The notes beneath the pieces are model-generated. The model made no database searches. It had not been told where the DNA came from and saw nothing but the letters and a program-made list of their open reading frames with translations. Source: Microtetraspora sp. NBRC 16547 (GTDB taxonomy: Bacteria > Actinomycetota > Actinomycetes > Streptosporangiales > Streptosporangiaceae). From it: a stretch of DNA of 64,000 bases. Made by a program: the position numbers and the translations under genes. Of this stretch, positions 9,365-18,199 are shown piece after piece. Numbering within the stretch: position 1 is the first letter of the stretch; each line of letters begins with the position of its first letter. Where the stretch lies: NCBI RefSeq assembly GCF_030268965.1, contig NZ_BSSE01000009.1, forward strand, positions 1 through 64,000, written 5' to 3'.

Positions 9365-10246
9365 TCAATTCGTTGGGACTCTCGCATCAGGTCGGGCGCT
9401 TTGACTGGTCTTGTGGCGGCGGGCGCGGACTGTGCTGTTGTGGCGCCAGATGAGGGGGTTGGCCTCGCCGGGTGCCAGGGAATCGGCTGGGCCGTCGAGG
9501 ATCTCCTGGCGGGAGATCTGGGCGATGGCGACCCGCTGGTGGTAGTCGCGGAAGGTCTGCACCTCGCCGTCGGCGCGGCACGGCTCGTATGTCGCGCCGT
9601 GGATCTCGGTGTAGGCCATGCCGTGATAGTCGTCCTCGCCGAGCCGCGCCACTTCCAGGGCCCAATGTCTGAGGAGGACCGGTGCAGCGCGGAAAGTGAG
9701 CAGGCCGCCGATCCGGTCGATCCGGGTGCCGTACGGGTCGGGGTCCGGCCACAGTTCCCGCCGTCGCCGTTGCCACGAGCCGTCGTCGTGTGCGTTTCGG
9801 ATGCGTGTGAGCTGGTCGTCGAGGCCCCAGGTGTGCCAGCGGACTGTGCGGGCGGGGGTTGTGCCGGGCTGGTTGAGCCGGTGGCGAAGCTGTCGGGCGG
9901 CTTGCGCGGTCAGGACGGTCAGATGGGCGGGTACGAGCGCGATCGGGTCGGCCGGTTCCGCGTCGAATGGGTTGGTGTCCAGGTGCGGCCGGTCGATGAC
10001 GACGACCGTGCCGGGACGGCGCTGGTAGGAGAGTCCCCACAACAGGCGGCTGAGCAGCAGAGCGCCGTGCGGGTCGGACAGAATGTGCCAGGTTTCATGG
10101 AAGCGGTTGGTGGAGAACCTGGCCGTCACGCCGGGGCGTGGCGTGATGACGTGGTAGTCGCGGCCGTCGACGCCCAGCACTTGTAGGTGCAGTTTGAGGC
10201 GGTCGCCGACGTCACGCGCGGATGAGGGGCGAAGCCGTCTACTCAT
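9365..10246 (-). CDS. Hypothetical protein
   Basis: A 293-aa Arg/His-rich soluble protein starting at an ATG at 10246 (MSRRLRPSSARDVGDRLKLH). The open frame extends further upstream but that part has no plausible start context. No domain is recognised. Features are a conserved-looking core (RFHETWHILSDPHGALLLSRL, read as two parts) and a C-terminal tail rich in Arg and Ser. It converges on the module at 8.2-9.3 kb with only a 58-bp gap. A divergent promoter region (10247-10390) separates it from the next gene. Confidence 0.55.
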   Translation of the reverse strand: MSRRLRPSSARDVGDRLKLHLQVLGVDGRDYHVITPRPGVTARFSTNRFHETWHILSDPHGALLLSRLLWGLSYQRRPGTVVVIDRPHLDTNPFDAEPADPIALVPAHLTVLTAQAARQLRHRLNQPGTTPARTVRWHTWGLDDQLTRIRNAHDDGSWQRRRRELWPDPDPYGTRIDRIGGLLTFRAAPVLLRHWALEVARLGEDDYHGMAYTEIHGATYEPCRADGEVQTFRDYHQRVAIAQISRQEILDGPADSLAPGEANPLIWRHNSTVRARRHKTSQSARPDARVPTN

Positions 10247-10390
10247 GTGACAACGTGTTCTTCCTCCTGCGAACCCGGTCCTCACGTGATTGATCACCAT
10301 ATGGAACCGCCGCGTACGTGCATCGCACAACCGGGTTTCCTGCCTCCCCGAGGAACGCGTCCGAGCGTCCTTGATCGTTAGTATGGGCGG

Positions 10391-11154
10391 GTGCGTACGG
10401 TGGACGATCGGCGGCGGCGGTGGCTGGATGAGCTGCAGATCGTCATGACGAGGCCGGGCATGTGGGCCGCTCGCGGCCGTGAAATGGAGACCGTCGCCCG
10501 GACGCTCCTGGGGAATCTCTGTTTCCTTGACGAACGTGATCAGAAGTACGAGGACGTCAGGGAAGAACTGCGCAGGTACGGCCAGGTAGGCGTGCAGGGG
10601 CCCTTCGACGCTCGCTTCGGAACGGAGCACAATTGCGTGGACGAGGTCGCGTCCGTCTTCGCCGAGCAGTTTCATCGGCTCGGCTACCTCACCGTCGACC
10701 GGACACTTGAAGCGCCGGAGCGGGGCAAGCTGATCAGCCAGGTGCGAGACCGGTTCGATGGACGGGACGTGCGGCGCGGCGAGGTGGAGGCGGCCTACGG
10801 CAGGCCGAGTCTGGTCATCGGCAAGCGGTGCTGTGCTACGCGTCGGCGGGCTCGGGTGGGTGGGTGTTCTTCGACTGTTTCGCCGAGAGCCAGGCCGCGT
10901 ACGTGCCTGGAGATGGGCGTTACGAGTACTCGGCCGACGAGGATCCTCTCGTGCGCGACGTCAGGATCCCCGCCGATGACTTCGAGAGCGGTCTCATCCT
11001 CACCCTGTACGGGAAGGTGCTCAGATGGGGGCCGGGCTGGTGGATTCACCACCCGCAAGCCGGCGCGTCACCGACAACCCAGGCAATCGCTGCGCAGCTC
11101 CGCGACATCGAAGCCGGGGATCCATCTACATCGCTCCGAGACTGTCCACATTGA
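10391..11154 (+). pseudogene. Hypothetical protein gene with a frameshift
   Basis: Two overlapping frames together give one sensible product. The first starts at GTG 10391 (MRTVDDRRRRWLDELQIVMT) and reads well to YGRPSLVIGKR at about 10828. The second continues with VLCYASAGSGGWVFFDCFAE and ends at 11154 (DIEAGDPSTSLRDCPH). The switch lies near 10825 and needs a one-base change. The first third resembles small immunity-type proteins only vaguely, so no function is assigned. The gene may be inactivated or the reading may contain an error. Confidence 0.5.
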
Positions 11155-11266
11155 AGACTCCAGCCCGAAGGCCGGCTCTCGCCATTCCGATCACCCGCCT
11201 TGCGCGGTGAACAGCGTCGGCGCCAAGGCGGCGTCTGGTTCCATGGCGAGCTGATCTCACCCCGCG

Positions 11267-12772
11267 TCAACCTGGCCGATTGTGCGGGGTACGGCTCGTG
11301 TCTCGTCCGATGGACGATGATCTGGCCGAGGTGGTGGCGGGGGCCATGGCCGGGGAGATGGAGAGGTTGAGATGGGATTCGGCTACGGCGTCGCGGGTGC
11401 TCAGCCACTCCAGCCATTGCCGGGTGCCTTCGCGTTCCCGCAGCGTCTGCCGGGAGTAGGTGGCCGGGTCCCGGCGCATCTCCAGCAGATCGACCTCTTG
11501 CCATAGTTCAGGCCGCTGGCCGGGGTCGGCGGCGTGGAAGAGTGCCTCGCCGAGAGCCCAGGAGGCGCGGACCCGTGATGAGGTCAGCCATCCATAGGCT
11601 TGCACCAGATCTTCGGGCAGCCTCTCGGTTCGCATGGCGCGGGTCACGCCGTGCCGGTCTTGTTCGGCGATGACGGTGAGCGCGTCGAAGACGCGCAGTA
11701 CGGATCGGAGGGCCGGCACCATGTCCCTCGTGGTTGGTGCGATCACTTCGGGCGTCTTCATTGACATAGCGTTGCGTCGAGCGGGAGTCCACAGCGGATC
11801 GGCGTAGAGCAGCCTCCCGAGGCGTACGACTACCTGGTCCAGGTGCTGCTGGCGCGTTGACCCGTTGGCGGTCTTGGAGGGAAGGTGTCCCTCCCAGGCT
11901 TGCCGTACGCCCTTCCACATCGCGTGCATGCCGTCGATGCCGTTGGTGGCGCGCTGCAGTGCCTTCCCTAGGCCGTGCTTACGATCCGGGTTCAGCTCGT
12001 AGGCGCGGCGAGTGAGCTCGGTGAGAAGCCTCGTCCCGATGTGAGTGCTGACCGAGGCGGCGAGAGCCGTACGTTGCCACTCCCTCGGGCTAGGCTCGCT
12101 GCCGGTGTCGAGGTGACAAAGGGTGCGCAGCGCATCGGTGTCGGCGGTGATGCCCGCGCGTAGTTCGTCGGGCGTCTCCGGCTGGTGCGGGACTGGCTGG
12201 ACGATGGCCGGGCGATTGAGCGGAACCTCCCGCAGAGCCGCTGAGCCGTCCAGCGTGGATGCCGCGATGAGAACGGGTGAGCGGAGCAGCCCTGATGCGA
12301 AGCGGACGTCGGCGGCGTGGGCGAGAGCCGTACGGTCCAGGATGGCCGACAGCGCCAGCGCATGACCGGCCACGTCGCGCACGAGCCGGTCTCGGACCTG
12401 CTGACTGGTGATGACGGTGGTCCAGTCGGAGCGGGTACCGGTCCCGTCCGCGCTGAAATGTGTGGCAAGCACGTCTCCGGCGGCTCCCCAGGCGGTAGCA
12501 GCGGCCGACAGGTGCGTCGGGATCGGATGCGAGGAGGCCGCGTGGTTCGGCTCCCAGCGGGCGAGCAGGTGAGAGGCTTCGCGGATCGGACGCGCGATCT
12601 CATCGGACCGGGCGAAGTCGCGGGCGCAGCGCGCGAGCATCGCGGTGAGCGATCGGGCGGCGTTGAAGACCCCTGCGGAGACGGTGGCATCGACCTCATG
12701 ACGCACATGCAGATCGGCGATCTCCATGTGGGCTTGGGCACCGTCGATGAGGTCGCCGAAGGTGACGGTCAT
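11267..12772 (-). CDS. Hypothetical protein, last gene of the conjugation cluster
   Basis: A 501-aa mostly alpha-helical soluble protein, rich in Ala/Arg, with no domain I recognise. The ATG at 12772 overlaps the stop of the preceding gene (ATGA), so the two are translationally coupled. The long upstream extension of this frame is an artefact. No P-loop, relaxase HUH (H-x-H) motif or membrane span is visible. Position at the distal end of the minus-strand operon suggests a role in transfer or maintenance of the element, but this is inference from context only. Confidence 0.6.
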   Translation of the reverse strand: MTVTFGDLIDGAQAHMEIADLHVRHEVDATVSAGVFNAARSLTAMLARCARDFARSDEIARPIREASHLLARWEPNHAASSHPIPTHLSAAATAWGAAGDVLATHFSADGTGTRSDWTTVITSQQVRDRLVRDVAGHALALSAILDRTALAHAADVRFASGLLRSPVLIAASTLDGSAALREVPLNRPAIVQPVPHQPETPDELRAGITADTDALRTLCHLDTGSEPSPREWQRTALAASVSTHIGTRLLTELTRRAYELNPDRKHGLGKALQRATNGIDGMHAMWKGVRQAWEGHLPSKTANGSTRQQHLDQVVVRLGRLLYADPLWTPARRNAMSMKTPEVIAPTTRDMVPALRSVLRVFDALTVIAEQDRHGVTRAMRTERLPEDLVQAYGWLTSSRVRASWALGEALFHAADPGQRPELWQEVDLLEMRRDPATYSRQTLREREGTRQWLEWLSTRDAVAESHLNLSISPAMAPATTSARSSSIGRDTSRTPHNRPG

Positions 12773-13197
12773 GCCGCCGTCAGGTCCCGGATCCGGCCGG
12801 CGTTCGCCGCGGCGTTGAGCAGGGCGAGCTTCGCGGCCGGCTCGGGGTACCGCTTGACCATCCCAAGCAGCAGCTCGCACGTCAGGGCGGCGAGCCTGCT
12901 GATCCCGTCGAGGTCGGCGTGGTGGCCATCGTCGTCGTCCAGCTCCAACTGGTCGGTCCAGGTGGCGACGAGGCTGAGGCCGTCTCGTTCATCGATCTGG
13001 GCGGTGAGTTCAGCGAGGCCCTCGATGGCTTCTTGCCCCGCGTAGGCGTAGCAGGCGTGCAGCTCCGGCGGGCAGCTTTCCTCCTTCGCTTTCAGCGTCG
13101 CGGCGATGATGGCGAACGTGTCCGCTGCCGAGGCGGTGACAGATGAGTGGTCCGCGTAGCGCATAGCGCTGAGGTCGTTGTAGTGGTGAATGAGCAC
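12769..13197 (-). CDS. Small hypothetical acidic protein in the conjugation cluster
   Basis: A 142-aa protein beginning with GTG at 13197 behind a strong GGAAGGAGAG site (13201-13210). It is helical and acidic in the middle (DQLELDDDDGHHADLDGISR). No known family is recognised. It overlaps the 501-aa gene downstream by four bases and follows the DUF4913 gene after 76 bp. Confidence 0.6.
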   Translation of the reverse strand: MLIHHYNDLSAMRYADHSSVTASAADTFAIIAATLKAKEESCPPELHACYAYAGQEAIEGLAELTAQIDERDGLSLVATWTDQLELDDDDGHHADLDGISRLAALTCELLLGMVKRYPEPAAKLALLNAAANAGRIRDLTAA

Positions 13198-13273
13198 GTC
13201 TCTCCTTCCGTTGCCGACGATGCTGCCTGCGCTTGCGCTCGGCACCAGTCGCAGAACGCAGTTCTGTGGAAGC

Positions 13274-13651
13274 TCAGCCGGCTGTGGACGAGCCGTCGGC
13301 GATGGGCGCCTCTGCGGGGACGGACCACCATCCGGGAGGTGCGGGCTCAACCTTGGCCAGGTGTGGTTCGAGGTGCTCGTCCTCACTGCACTGATAGAAG
13401 GGGCCGCGTGCGCCGAGCAGGATCGGGAGCTGGTGGTCGAGGTGGTCGCGATACCAGACGCCCATCCCGGTGCCGGGCTCCAGCCGCAGCGTCTCCCAGG
13501 CATGCCAGAGCGATGTGAGGCGCGAAATCGCTTCGGCGTGCTTCCACCATTGGGCACACCAGCGGAACTCGCCGCCGAGCGTCCGTCGGTACATCGGTAC
13601 GAACCGCTCGGTGACCCATTCCTCTACCGAGCCGTACATCGGGTCGTTCAT
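13274..13651 (-). CDS. DUF4913 domain protein
   Basis: A 125-aa protein with the tryptophan-rich pattern of DUF4913 proteins found in actinobacterial conjugative elements: WVTERFVPMYRR, WCAQWWKHAEAISRL, LWHAWETLR and WYRDHLDHQLPILL. Function unknown; a cytoplasmic accessory of plasmid or ICE transfer genes is likely. The ATG at 13651 overlaps the stop of the VirD4-like gene (ATGA). The long ORF covering 13274-15460 in this frame is otherwise antisense-like noise over the coupling-protein gene. Confidence 0.78.
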   Translation of the reverse strand: MNDPMYGSVEEWVTERFVPMYRRTLGGEFRWCAQWWKHAEAISRLTSLWHAWETLRLEPGTGMGVWYRDHLDHQLPILLGARGPFYQCSEDEHLEPHLAKVEPAPPGWWSVPAEAPIADGSSTAG

Positions 13652-15381
13652 CCTCCCGCGCCTTCCGTGATCAACTGTTCGAGGGAGTCGCGGCAGGCCT
13701 GGATGCGCTCGGCGTCGCGGCTTCGGTACCAGGGCAGCAGCGAGATCAGCGCCGGACGGCCGCCCGTGGCGAGCAGCAGCGCCGTACCTGGTGGCAGGGC
13801 GCGGATCGCGGCCGGTTCGAGGATGTCCTGCCGTCGCAGCGAGACCTGTTCCGACGCGCGCCCGTCGCCGTACGACACCGAACGCACCGGGACGTCGTGC
13901 TGGCCGACGAGGGTGGCGAGGTCGCGGGCGAGGCGAGGGGAGTCCACTCCGGCGCCGATGACCTTGCGGGTCGCGGCACCCCACAGGGCGGCCATACCCG
14001 CGTCGCCCCAGACAGTGACGCCCTGCTCGTACGACTGCAGGATCGTCACCGGGACGATGCCCCGGGAGCCAAGGTGGCTGTACAGTTCGGGCAGGTCGGC
14101 GATCCGGCAGATGTTGGCCGCCTCGTCCAGCGAGACGACCATCGGCGGGTCGAGCCGCCCGCCCATCCGCTCGGCCCGTCGTTCGGCTGCCCGCATCGCG
14201 GCATCGGTGAGCGCCGCGATCAGCGGAGCCGCCGCCGACCGCGACTTCGACAGCAGATACAAGGTGTCGCACCCGCAGGCCAGGCCGGAGAGGTCGAGCG
14301 CCGGGAGCGACGACGGCGTCACCCACGAGATGATCGCCTCGTCGCGCAGGGTTTTGGTCGCCGTACGCGCGGTCTGGTAGATGCCGTCCCGCGTCTCCAC
14401 CGCCCCGTTCTGAGCGCCGCGCAGCGACGACGCGAGCAGCGCGAACCCGGCCTCTTCCAGCAGCTCGACCGGAGTCGGTACGGCCGGCGCGTCCAGCCAC
14501 CTGGCGACATCGCGGAGAGTACGCCCCGAGGTGGCGGCGGCGAGGAACAGCGCGCAGAGCAGATCCTGAGCCGCTGGTCCCCACAGGTCGCGCTTCTGGC
14601 CGTCGTCGACGGTCAGCACGAAGTGCCCGGCAAGCCGGTGCGCGTCCTCCACGTTGCGCAGGTCGCGAAGCGGATCCCACCACCAGGCCTGATCCTGGTA
14701 CGTGATGCGCTGCGGATCGAACAGCCACGTCGTCCCGCGCTCGGCCCGCAGCACAGCGGTCGCCGCCCACAGATCCGCCTTGTTGGACGTCGCGATGACC
14801 GGGCCAGGAGCCGACAGCACGTACGGGATGCTCAGGCAGGTCGTCTTCCCCGATCGCGGCGCCATGAAGGCGACGATCGTGTCCTCCCACGAGGCGTACA
14901 GCGTGGGTCCGCCGCGCATCAGGTCGCCGAGCGCGAGACCGATGTCTCCCGTAGTCGGCGTGCCCATCAACGTACGGCGCAGCTCGCGCGCCTTCAGGGC
15001 TGCGGCCTCCGGTCGCAACGACGCCAGCCCCGGATTGTCGGCCAGCGCGGCAACCGGATCGCCCGGATCGGGGAGCCGCCTGACGATCAGCCACCAGCCG
15101 CCCACGACCGCGGCCACCGCCAGCGAGACCAGCAGGACGGAGACGACCACGACGGCGGCGGTCGGGGTTCCTGGCCATGCGGCGGCCGTACGGCCGGCCA
15201 CCATGTCGGAGGCGAACGTGAAACCGAACTCGCTCACTTGGCCCCTGAACAGATGGCTTGCAATCCAAGCCGCCGCCCAGATCAGCCAGAAGAAACCGAT
15301 GACGCCCCAGCAGGTGAGCAGAAGTGCCCAGCCACCGGTGGCTCCGTGCAAGCCGGCTCGGGGCCCGATCGCGCGGGTCAC
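13648..15381 (-). CDS. VirD4/TraG-family type IV coupling protein
   Basis: A 577-aa membrane-anchored ATPase that would recruit DNA to a conjugative channel. Two N-terminal membrane spans (about residues 17-45 and 68-95; WALLLTCWGVIGFFWLIW and AAVVVVSVLLVSLAVAAVV) precede a P-loop (APRSGKTT, Lys near residue 179) and Walker B (MVVSLDEAANI). It ends with the TILQSYEQ segment typical of TraG/TraD. It starts with GTG at 15381, overlapping the stop of the VirB4-like gene (GTGA). The size and two-span anchor fit the actinobacterial coupling proteins that accompany SCO6880-like genes. Confidence 0.9.
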   Translation of the reverse strand: MTRAIGPRAGLHGATGGWALLLTCWGVIGFFWLIWAAAWIASHLFRGQVSEFGFTFASDMVAGRTAAAWPGTPTAAVVVVSVLLVSLAVAAVVGGWWLIVRRLPDPGDPVAALADNPGLASLRPEAAALKARELRRTLMGTPTTGDIGLALGDLMRGGPTLYASWEDTIVAFMAPRSGKTTCLSIPYVLSAPGPVIATSNKADLWAATAVLRAERGTTWLFDPQRITYQDQAWWWDPLRDLRNVEDAHRLAGHFVLTVDDGQKRDLWGPAAQDLLCALFLAAATSGRTLRDVARWLDAPAVPTPVELLEEAGFALLASSLRGAQNGAVETRDGIYQTARTATKTLRDEAIISWVTPSSLPALDLSGLACGCDTLYLLSKSRSAAAPLIAALTDAAMRAAERRAERMGGRLDPPMVVSLDEAANICRIADLPELYSHLGSRGIVPVTILQSYEQGVTVWGDAGMAALWGAATRKVIGAGVDSPRLARDLATLVGQHDVPVRSVSYGDGRASEQVSLRRQDILEPAAIRALPPGTALLLATGGRPALISLLPWYRSRDAERIQACRDSLEQLITEGAGG

Positions 15382-16754
15382 CGGATCGCCTGGTCGGTGT
15401 CGTAGAGCTCGCGCTCGATGCCCACGAGGGAGAGTTCGACCGGGATGCCGAGCCGGTCACCGGTCTTGATGAGGTATTTCCCGCGTCCCGGATGCCGCGC
15501 TCCCGCCTGCCACGAGTCCGGCGCGGACCAGGAGGCGACCAGCTCCTGTTCTGGCCGGGTCAGCCGGGTGATCTCGCTGACCCGAGCCAGTTCGCGCGGC
15601 GGCAGCCCGGCCAGAACGGTGATGGCGCTGCGATCGATGAAGCCACGCGCCTTGGCCCGGTCCTCCTCGGTGCGGAGCGCGTCGAGGTCGGCCAGGGAAT
15701 GAGTGATCATGATGGACGCCATGCCCTTGGCGCGGTTGAGCCGGGTCAGGCTGTCGGCGTACTCGACCAGGCCGGGTGCTCCGCGCAGCGCCCGCCACAG
15801 CTCGTCCATCACACCGAGATAGGAACGGCGTGGACCGCCAGCCGCGCCGTCGACCATTGCGAAGCCGTACGCCCAGGTGCACAGCATCGCGGCGGTGAGC
15901 AGCTTGTCGCCGGCCGCGCGGACACGGGAGATGTCGACGGAGACGGCGGGCGCGTCGAGGTCGATCGGGCACGTGGTGGGCCCGTCAAAGACGCCCGCGA
16001 GCGAGCCGGTGCACAGCAGTTCCAGGGTGAAGACCAGGTCACTGACGCGTTCGCGATATCGCTCCGAATGCTCCGCGCGTGCGGCCGAGCGGAGGGCCTC
16101 CGGTCCTTCTTCCAGTACGGCGAGCACGTCCGGGATGGTCGGCTCGGCCAGGCGCTCGTCGAGCAGGTCGATCGCGCGGCCGAGGATGACCTCCTCGGCG
16201 TTGCTGACCGGGGCCTCCCGCACCAGCGTGCAGAGCGCCATGAGCAGGGAGAGCCGCCGGCCGCGGACCTCCCAGCGGGTCCGTTCGGCCTCGGCTCCGC
16301 GCAGGTTGCGTACGGCGGCGCTGAGCGGACCGGTGTCCAGCGGGTTGATCCGATCGAGCCCGCGCCCGACCCGGATGACCTGCCCGCCCACGTGCTCGAC
16401 GAGCATCGTGTAGTCCGGCTTGGTGTCGCCGAGGATGAGCGCGGTCGAGCCGAAAGCGATCGAGCCGATGATCAGCCGCTTGACGAACGTGGATTTGCCG
16501 GTGCCGGGCTGGCCGAGTACGAAGACGCCCGGGTTGGTGACGAGCCCCGCGCGCAGCCAGGCCAGCGGATCGAGGCAGACAACCTCACCGAAGAGCTGGT
16601 GGCGGCCGATCGGCGTGCCGATGGCGGGCGAACCCGAACCGGCGACGAACGGGAACAGCCCGCAGACCTGTGTCGTGGTCGCCTGGAACTCCGCTCCGGC
16701 TTCGACATGCACAGCCCGCCCGCCGTACGGCTCCCGCGAGCCACGCGACGACAT
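15378..16754 (-). CDS. VirB4/TraC-like conjugation ATPase
   Basis: A 458-aa ATP-binding protein of the conjugative apparatus. It has a Walker A (GQPGTGKST, Lys87), RINPLDTGPL downstream as in VirB4/TraC-type proteins, a Walker B-like YLGVMDELWRAL, and MITHSLADLDAL, also typical. The start ATG 16754 follows GAGGAGG with a 5-bp gap and shares its A with the stop of the SCO6880-like gene (TGATG). It lacks the N-terminal domain of full VirB4, which in actinobacteria is supplied by the separate SCO6880-like protein encoded just upstream. Confidence 0.87.
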   Translation of the reverse strand: MSSRGSREPYGGRAVHVEAGAEFQATTTQVCGLFPFVAGSGSPAIGTPIGRHQLFGEVVCLDPLAWLRAGLVTNPGVFVLGQPGTGKSTFVKRLIIGSIAFGSTALILGDTKPDYTMLVEHVGGQVIRVGRGLDRINPLDTGPLSAAVRNLRGAEAERTRWEVRGRRLSLLMALCTLVREAPVSNAEEVILGRAIDLLDERLAEPTIPDVLAVLEEGPEALRSAARAEHSERYRERVSDLVFTLELLCTGSLAGVFDGPTTCPIDLDAPAVSVDISRVRAAGDKLLTAAMLCTWAYGFAMVDGAAGGPRRSYLGVMDELWRALRGAPGLVEYADSLTRLNRAKGMASIMITHSLADLDALRTEEDRAKARGFIDRSAITVLAGLPPRELARVSEITRLTRPEQELVASWSAPDSWQAGARHPGRGKYLIKTGDRLGIPVELSLVGIERELYDTDQAIR

Positions 16755-18199
16755 CACGACCTCCTCGCCAGCTCGGCGGGACAGACGCCGCAGGGCAACG
16801 TGGTCGCGAACCCGGCGGACTGCCCGGCCCACAGCCGACGCAGGCGGATACGCGATCCCTCGGCCGCGGCTTCGGTCGCTGCGACCGCGCGCGGCAGGTC
16901 GTTGAGATCGGTGACGGTGGTCGTGACGTAGAGCGTGACCAGTGTGACCCCGGCTCCGGTGGCCTCCTCGGCGGCGGCCTGGCGGGCACGTGCCTGGTCG
17001 AAGGCGTCGCGGGCGGTCTCGTCCCGGCCGGTCCTGCGGCGGTAGTGCTCGCGGAACGCGGCGGCGTTGACCTCGTCCTCCAGGACGCGGGTGGCCTCGG
17101 CCGCAGGCAGCGGCCGGTATTGCACGCTCACCCGCTTGGGGAACGGACCGGGAGCGACCAGGCGGCTGAGCACGTCGGCGGGGACGTTCTGCCGGGGCGC
17201 TTCGTGCCAGGCCCAGCTCACGCTGACGCCGCTGTCGTGCCGGTAGTGGTCCATGTGCTCTTCGGCTCCGATCGGGCCCGCGTCCGCCCAGGTCAGATCC
17301 TCGGCCCGTACGGCGTCGGCGCGAGCTGCCGGGTCGAACGCGCAACGGACGACCCTGGCCAGTTCGGCGGCGGTCGCCCGTCCGGTGACGGTCACGCCGC
17401 AGGTGCCGAGCGCGGAGGCCAGGCCGTCCAGGGCGCGGCTCAGCTCGCCGATCGCGGACGGGAGGTCGTTCACGGCCGTGGGGGAGCGGGTCGGGTCGAA
17501 GGTCACGCTGACGTAGGTGTTCACGTCAGCGGCAGTCCTCGGCGCGGTCTCGACGAGCTGCTCGATGAGACGGACCGCGGCGGCGGGAGCGTCGGGGGAG
17601 AGGGCCCGGCCGATGGTGTCGGACAGCGTGGACCCAGACTCGGGCGCGGTGTCGACGGTGACCGTCACCCACCGGACTGCGGGCAGGTGGCCGAGCGAGG
17701 CGAGCCAGCCGCCCCAGTTGGCGACCCAGGTGTCCGCATCGCTCCGTTCGGCCAGCCAGGTGGACGCCGGGGCGACCTTCAGCGTCGCGGTGAACAGGCC
17801 GGTGCGGCGGTCCCAGACGACGCCATAGTGCTGGCCGAACCCGTCGTCCGCTGACAGGAGCTGCGTGGTGGCCAGCACTCCTGGGAGCCGGAACGCGCGC
17901 GGGTGCGCGACGATCACGCCCGACTGGTACTTCGTGTGGCCGCGCGCTTTGCCGGACGACCAGCGGATCTGGCGGAGGATGAGGTGCCCGACCGGCGTGC
18001 CGCCGACACGAATCAGGACGAGCGCTGTGGCGAGGATCGCGGGCGGCCCGGCGTAGAGGGTTATCCGGGGATCGATCGAGACGGCCAGGATCAGCGTCGC
18101 GACCGCTCCCAGCAGGATGAGGGTGCCGGTCGTGCCCAGGCCGAGCAGGCCGAGGCTGCGCCGCCTGCGCCAGCCGCCGTACGTGCGGACCTCACTCAT
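16754..18199 (-). CDS. SCO6880-family membrane protein (PrgI/VirB3-VirB4 N-terminal-like)
   Basis: A 481-aa protein with two close N-terminal membrane spans at residues ~18-65 (LGLLGLGTTGTLILLGAVA and PPAILATALVLI). A long soluble domain of the SCO6880 type follows (YGVVWDRRTGLFTATLKVAP, YRPLPAAEATRVLEDEV). In actinobacterial conjugation systems this family precedes the VirB4-like ATPase and is thought to stand for VirB3 plus the N-terminal part of VirB4. The ATG at 18199 overlaps the stop of the TrbL-like gene (ATGA). The frame's upstream extension into 19291 is a shadow. Confidence 0.85.
   Translation of the reverse strand: MSEVRTYGGWRRRRSLGLLGLGTTGTLILLGAVATLILAVSIDPRITLYAGPPAILATALVLIRVGGTPVGHLILRQIRWSSGKARGHTKYQSGVIVAHPRAFRLPGVLATTQLLSADDGFGQHYGVVWDRRTGLFTATLKVAPASTWLAERSDADTWVANWGGWLASLGHLPAVRWVTVTVDTAPESGSTLSDTIGRALSPDAPAAAVRLIEQLVETAPRTAADVNTYVSVTFDPTRSPTAVNDLPSAIGELSRALDGLASALGTCGVTVTGRATAAELARVVRCAFDPAARADAVRAEDLTWADAGPIGAEEHMDHYRHDSGVSVSWAWHEAPRQNVPADVLSRLVAPGPFPKRVSVQYRPLPAAEATRVLEDEVNAAAFREHYRRRTGRDETARDAFDQARARQAAAEEATGAGVTLVTLYVTTTVTDLNDLPRAVAATEAAAEGSRIRLRRLWAGQSAGFATTLPCGVCPAELARRS

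Noticed and set aside
13652-15460. Upstream part of a 728-aa minus-strand open frame
   Set aside because: It covers the VirD4-like gene in another frame and is Arg/Gly/Ala-rich without motifs. Only its last 125 codons (DUF4913) are real.
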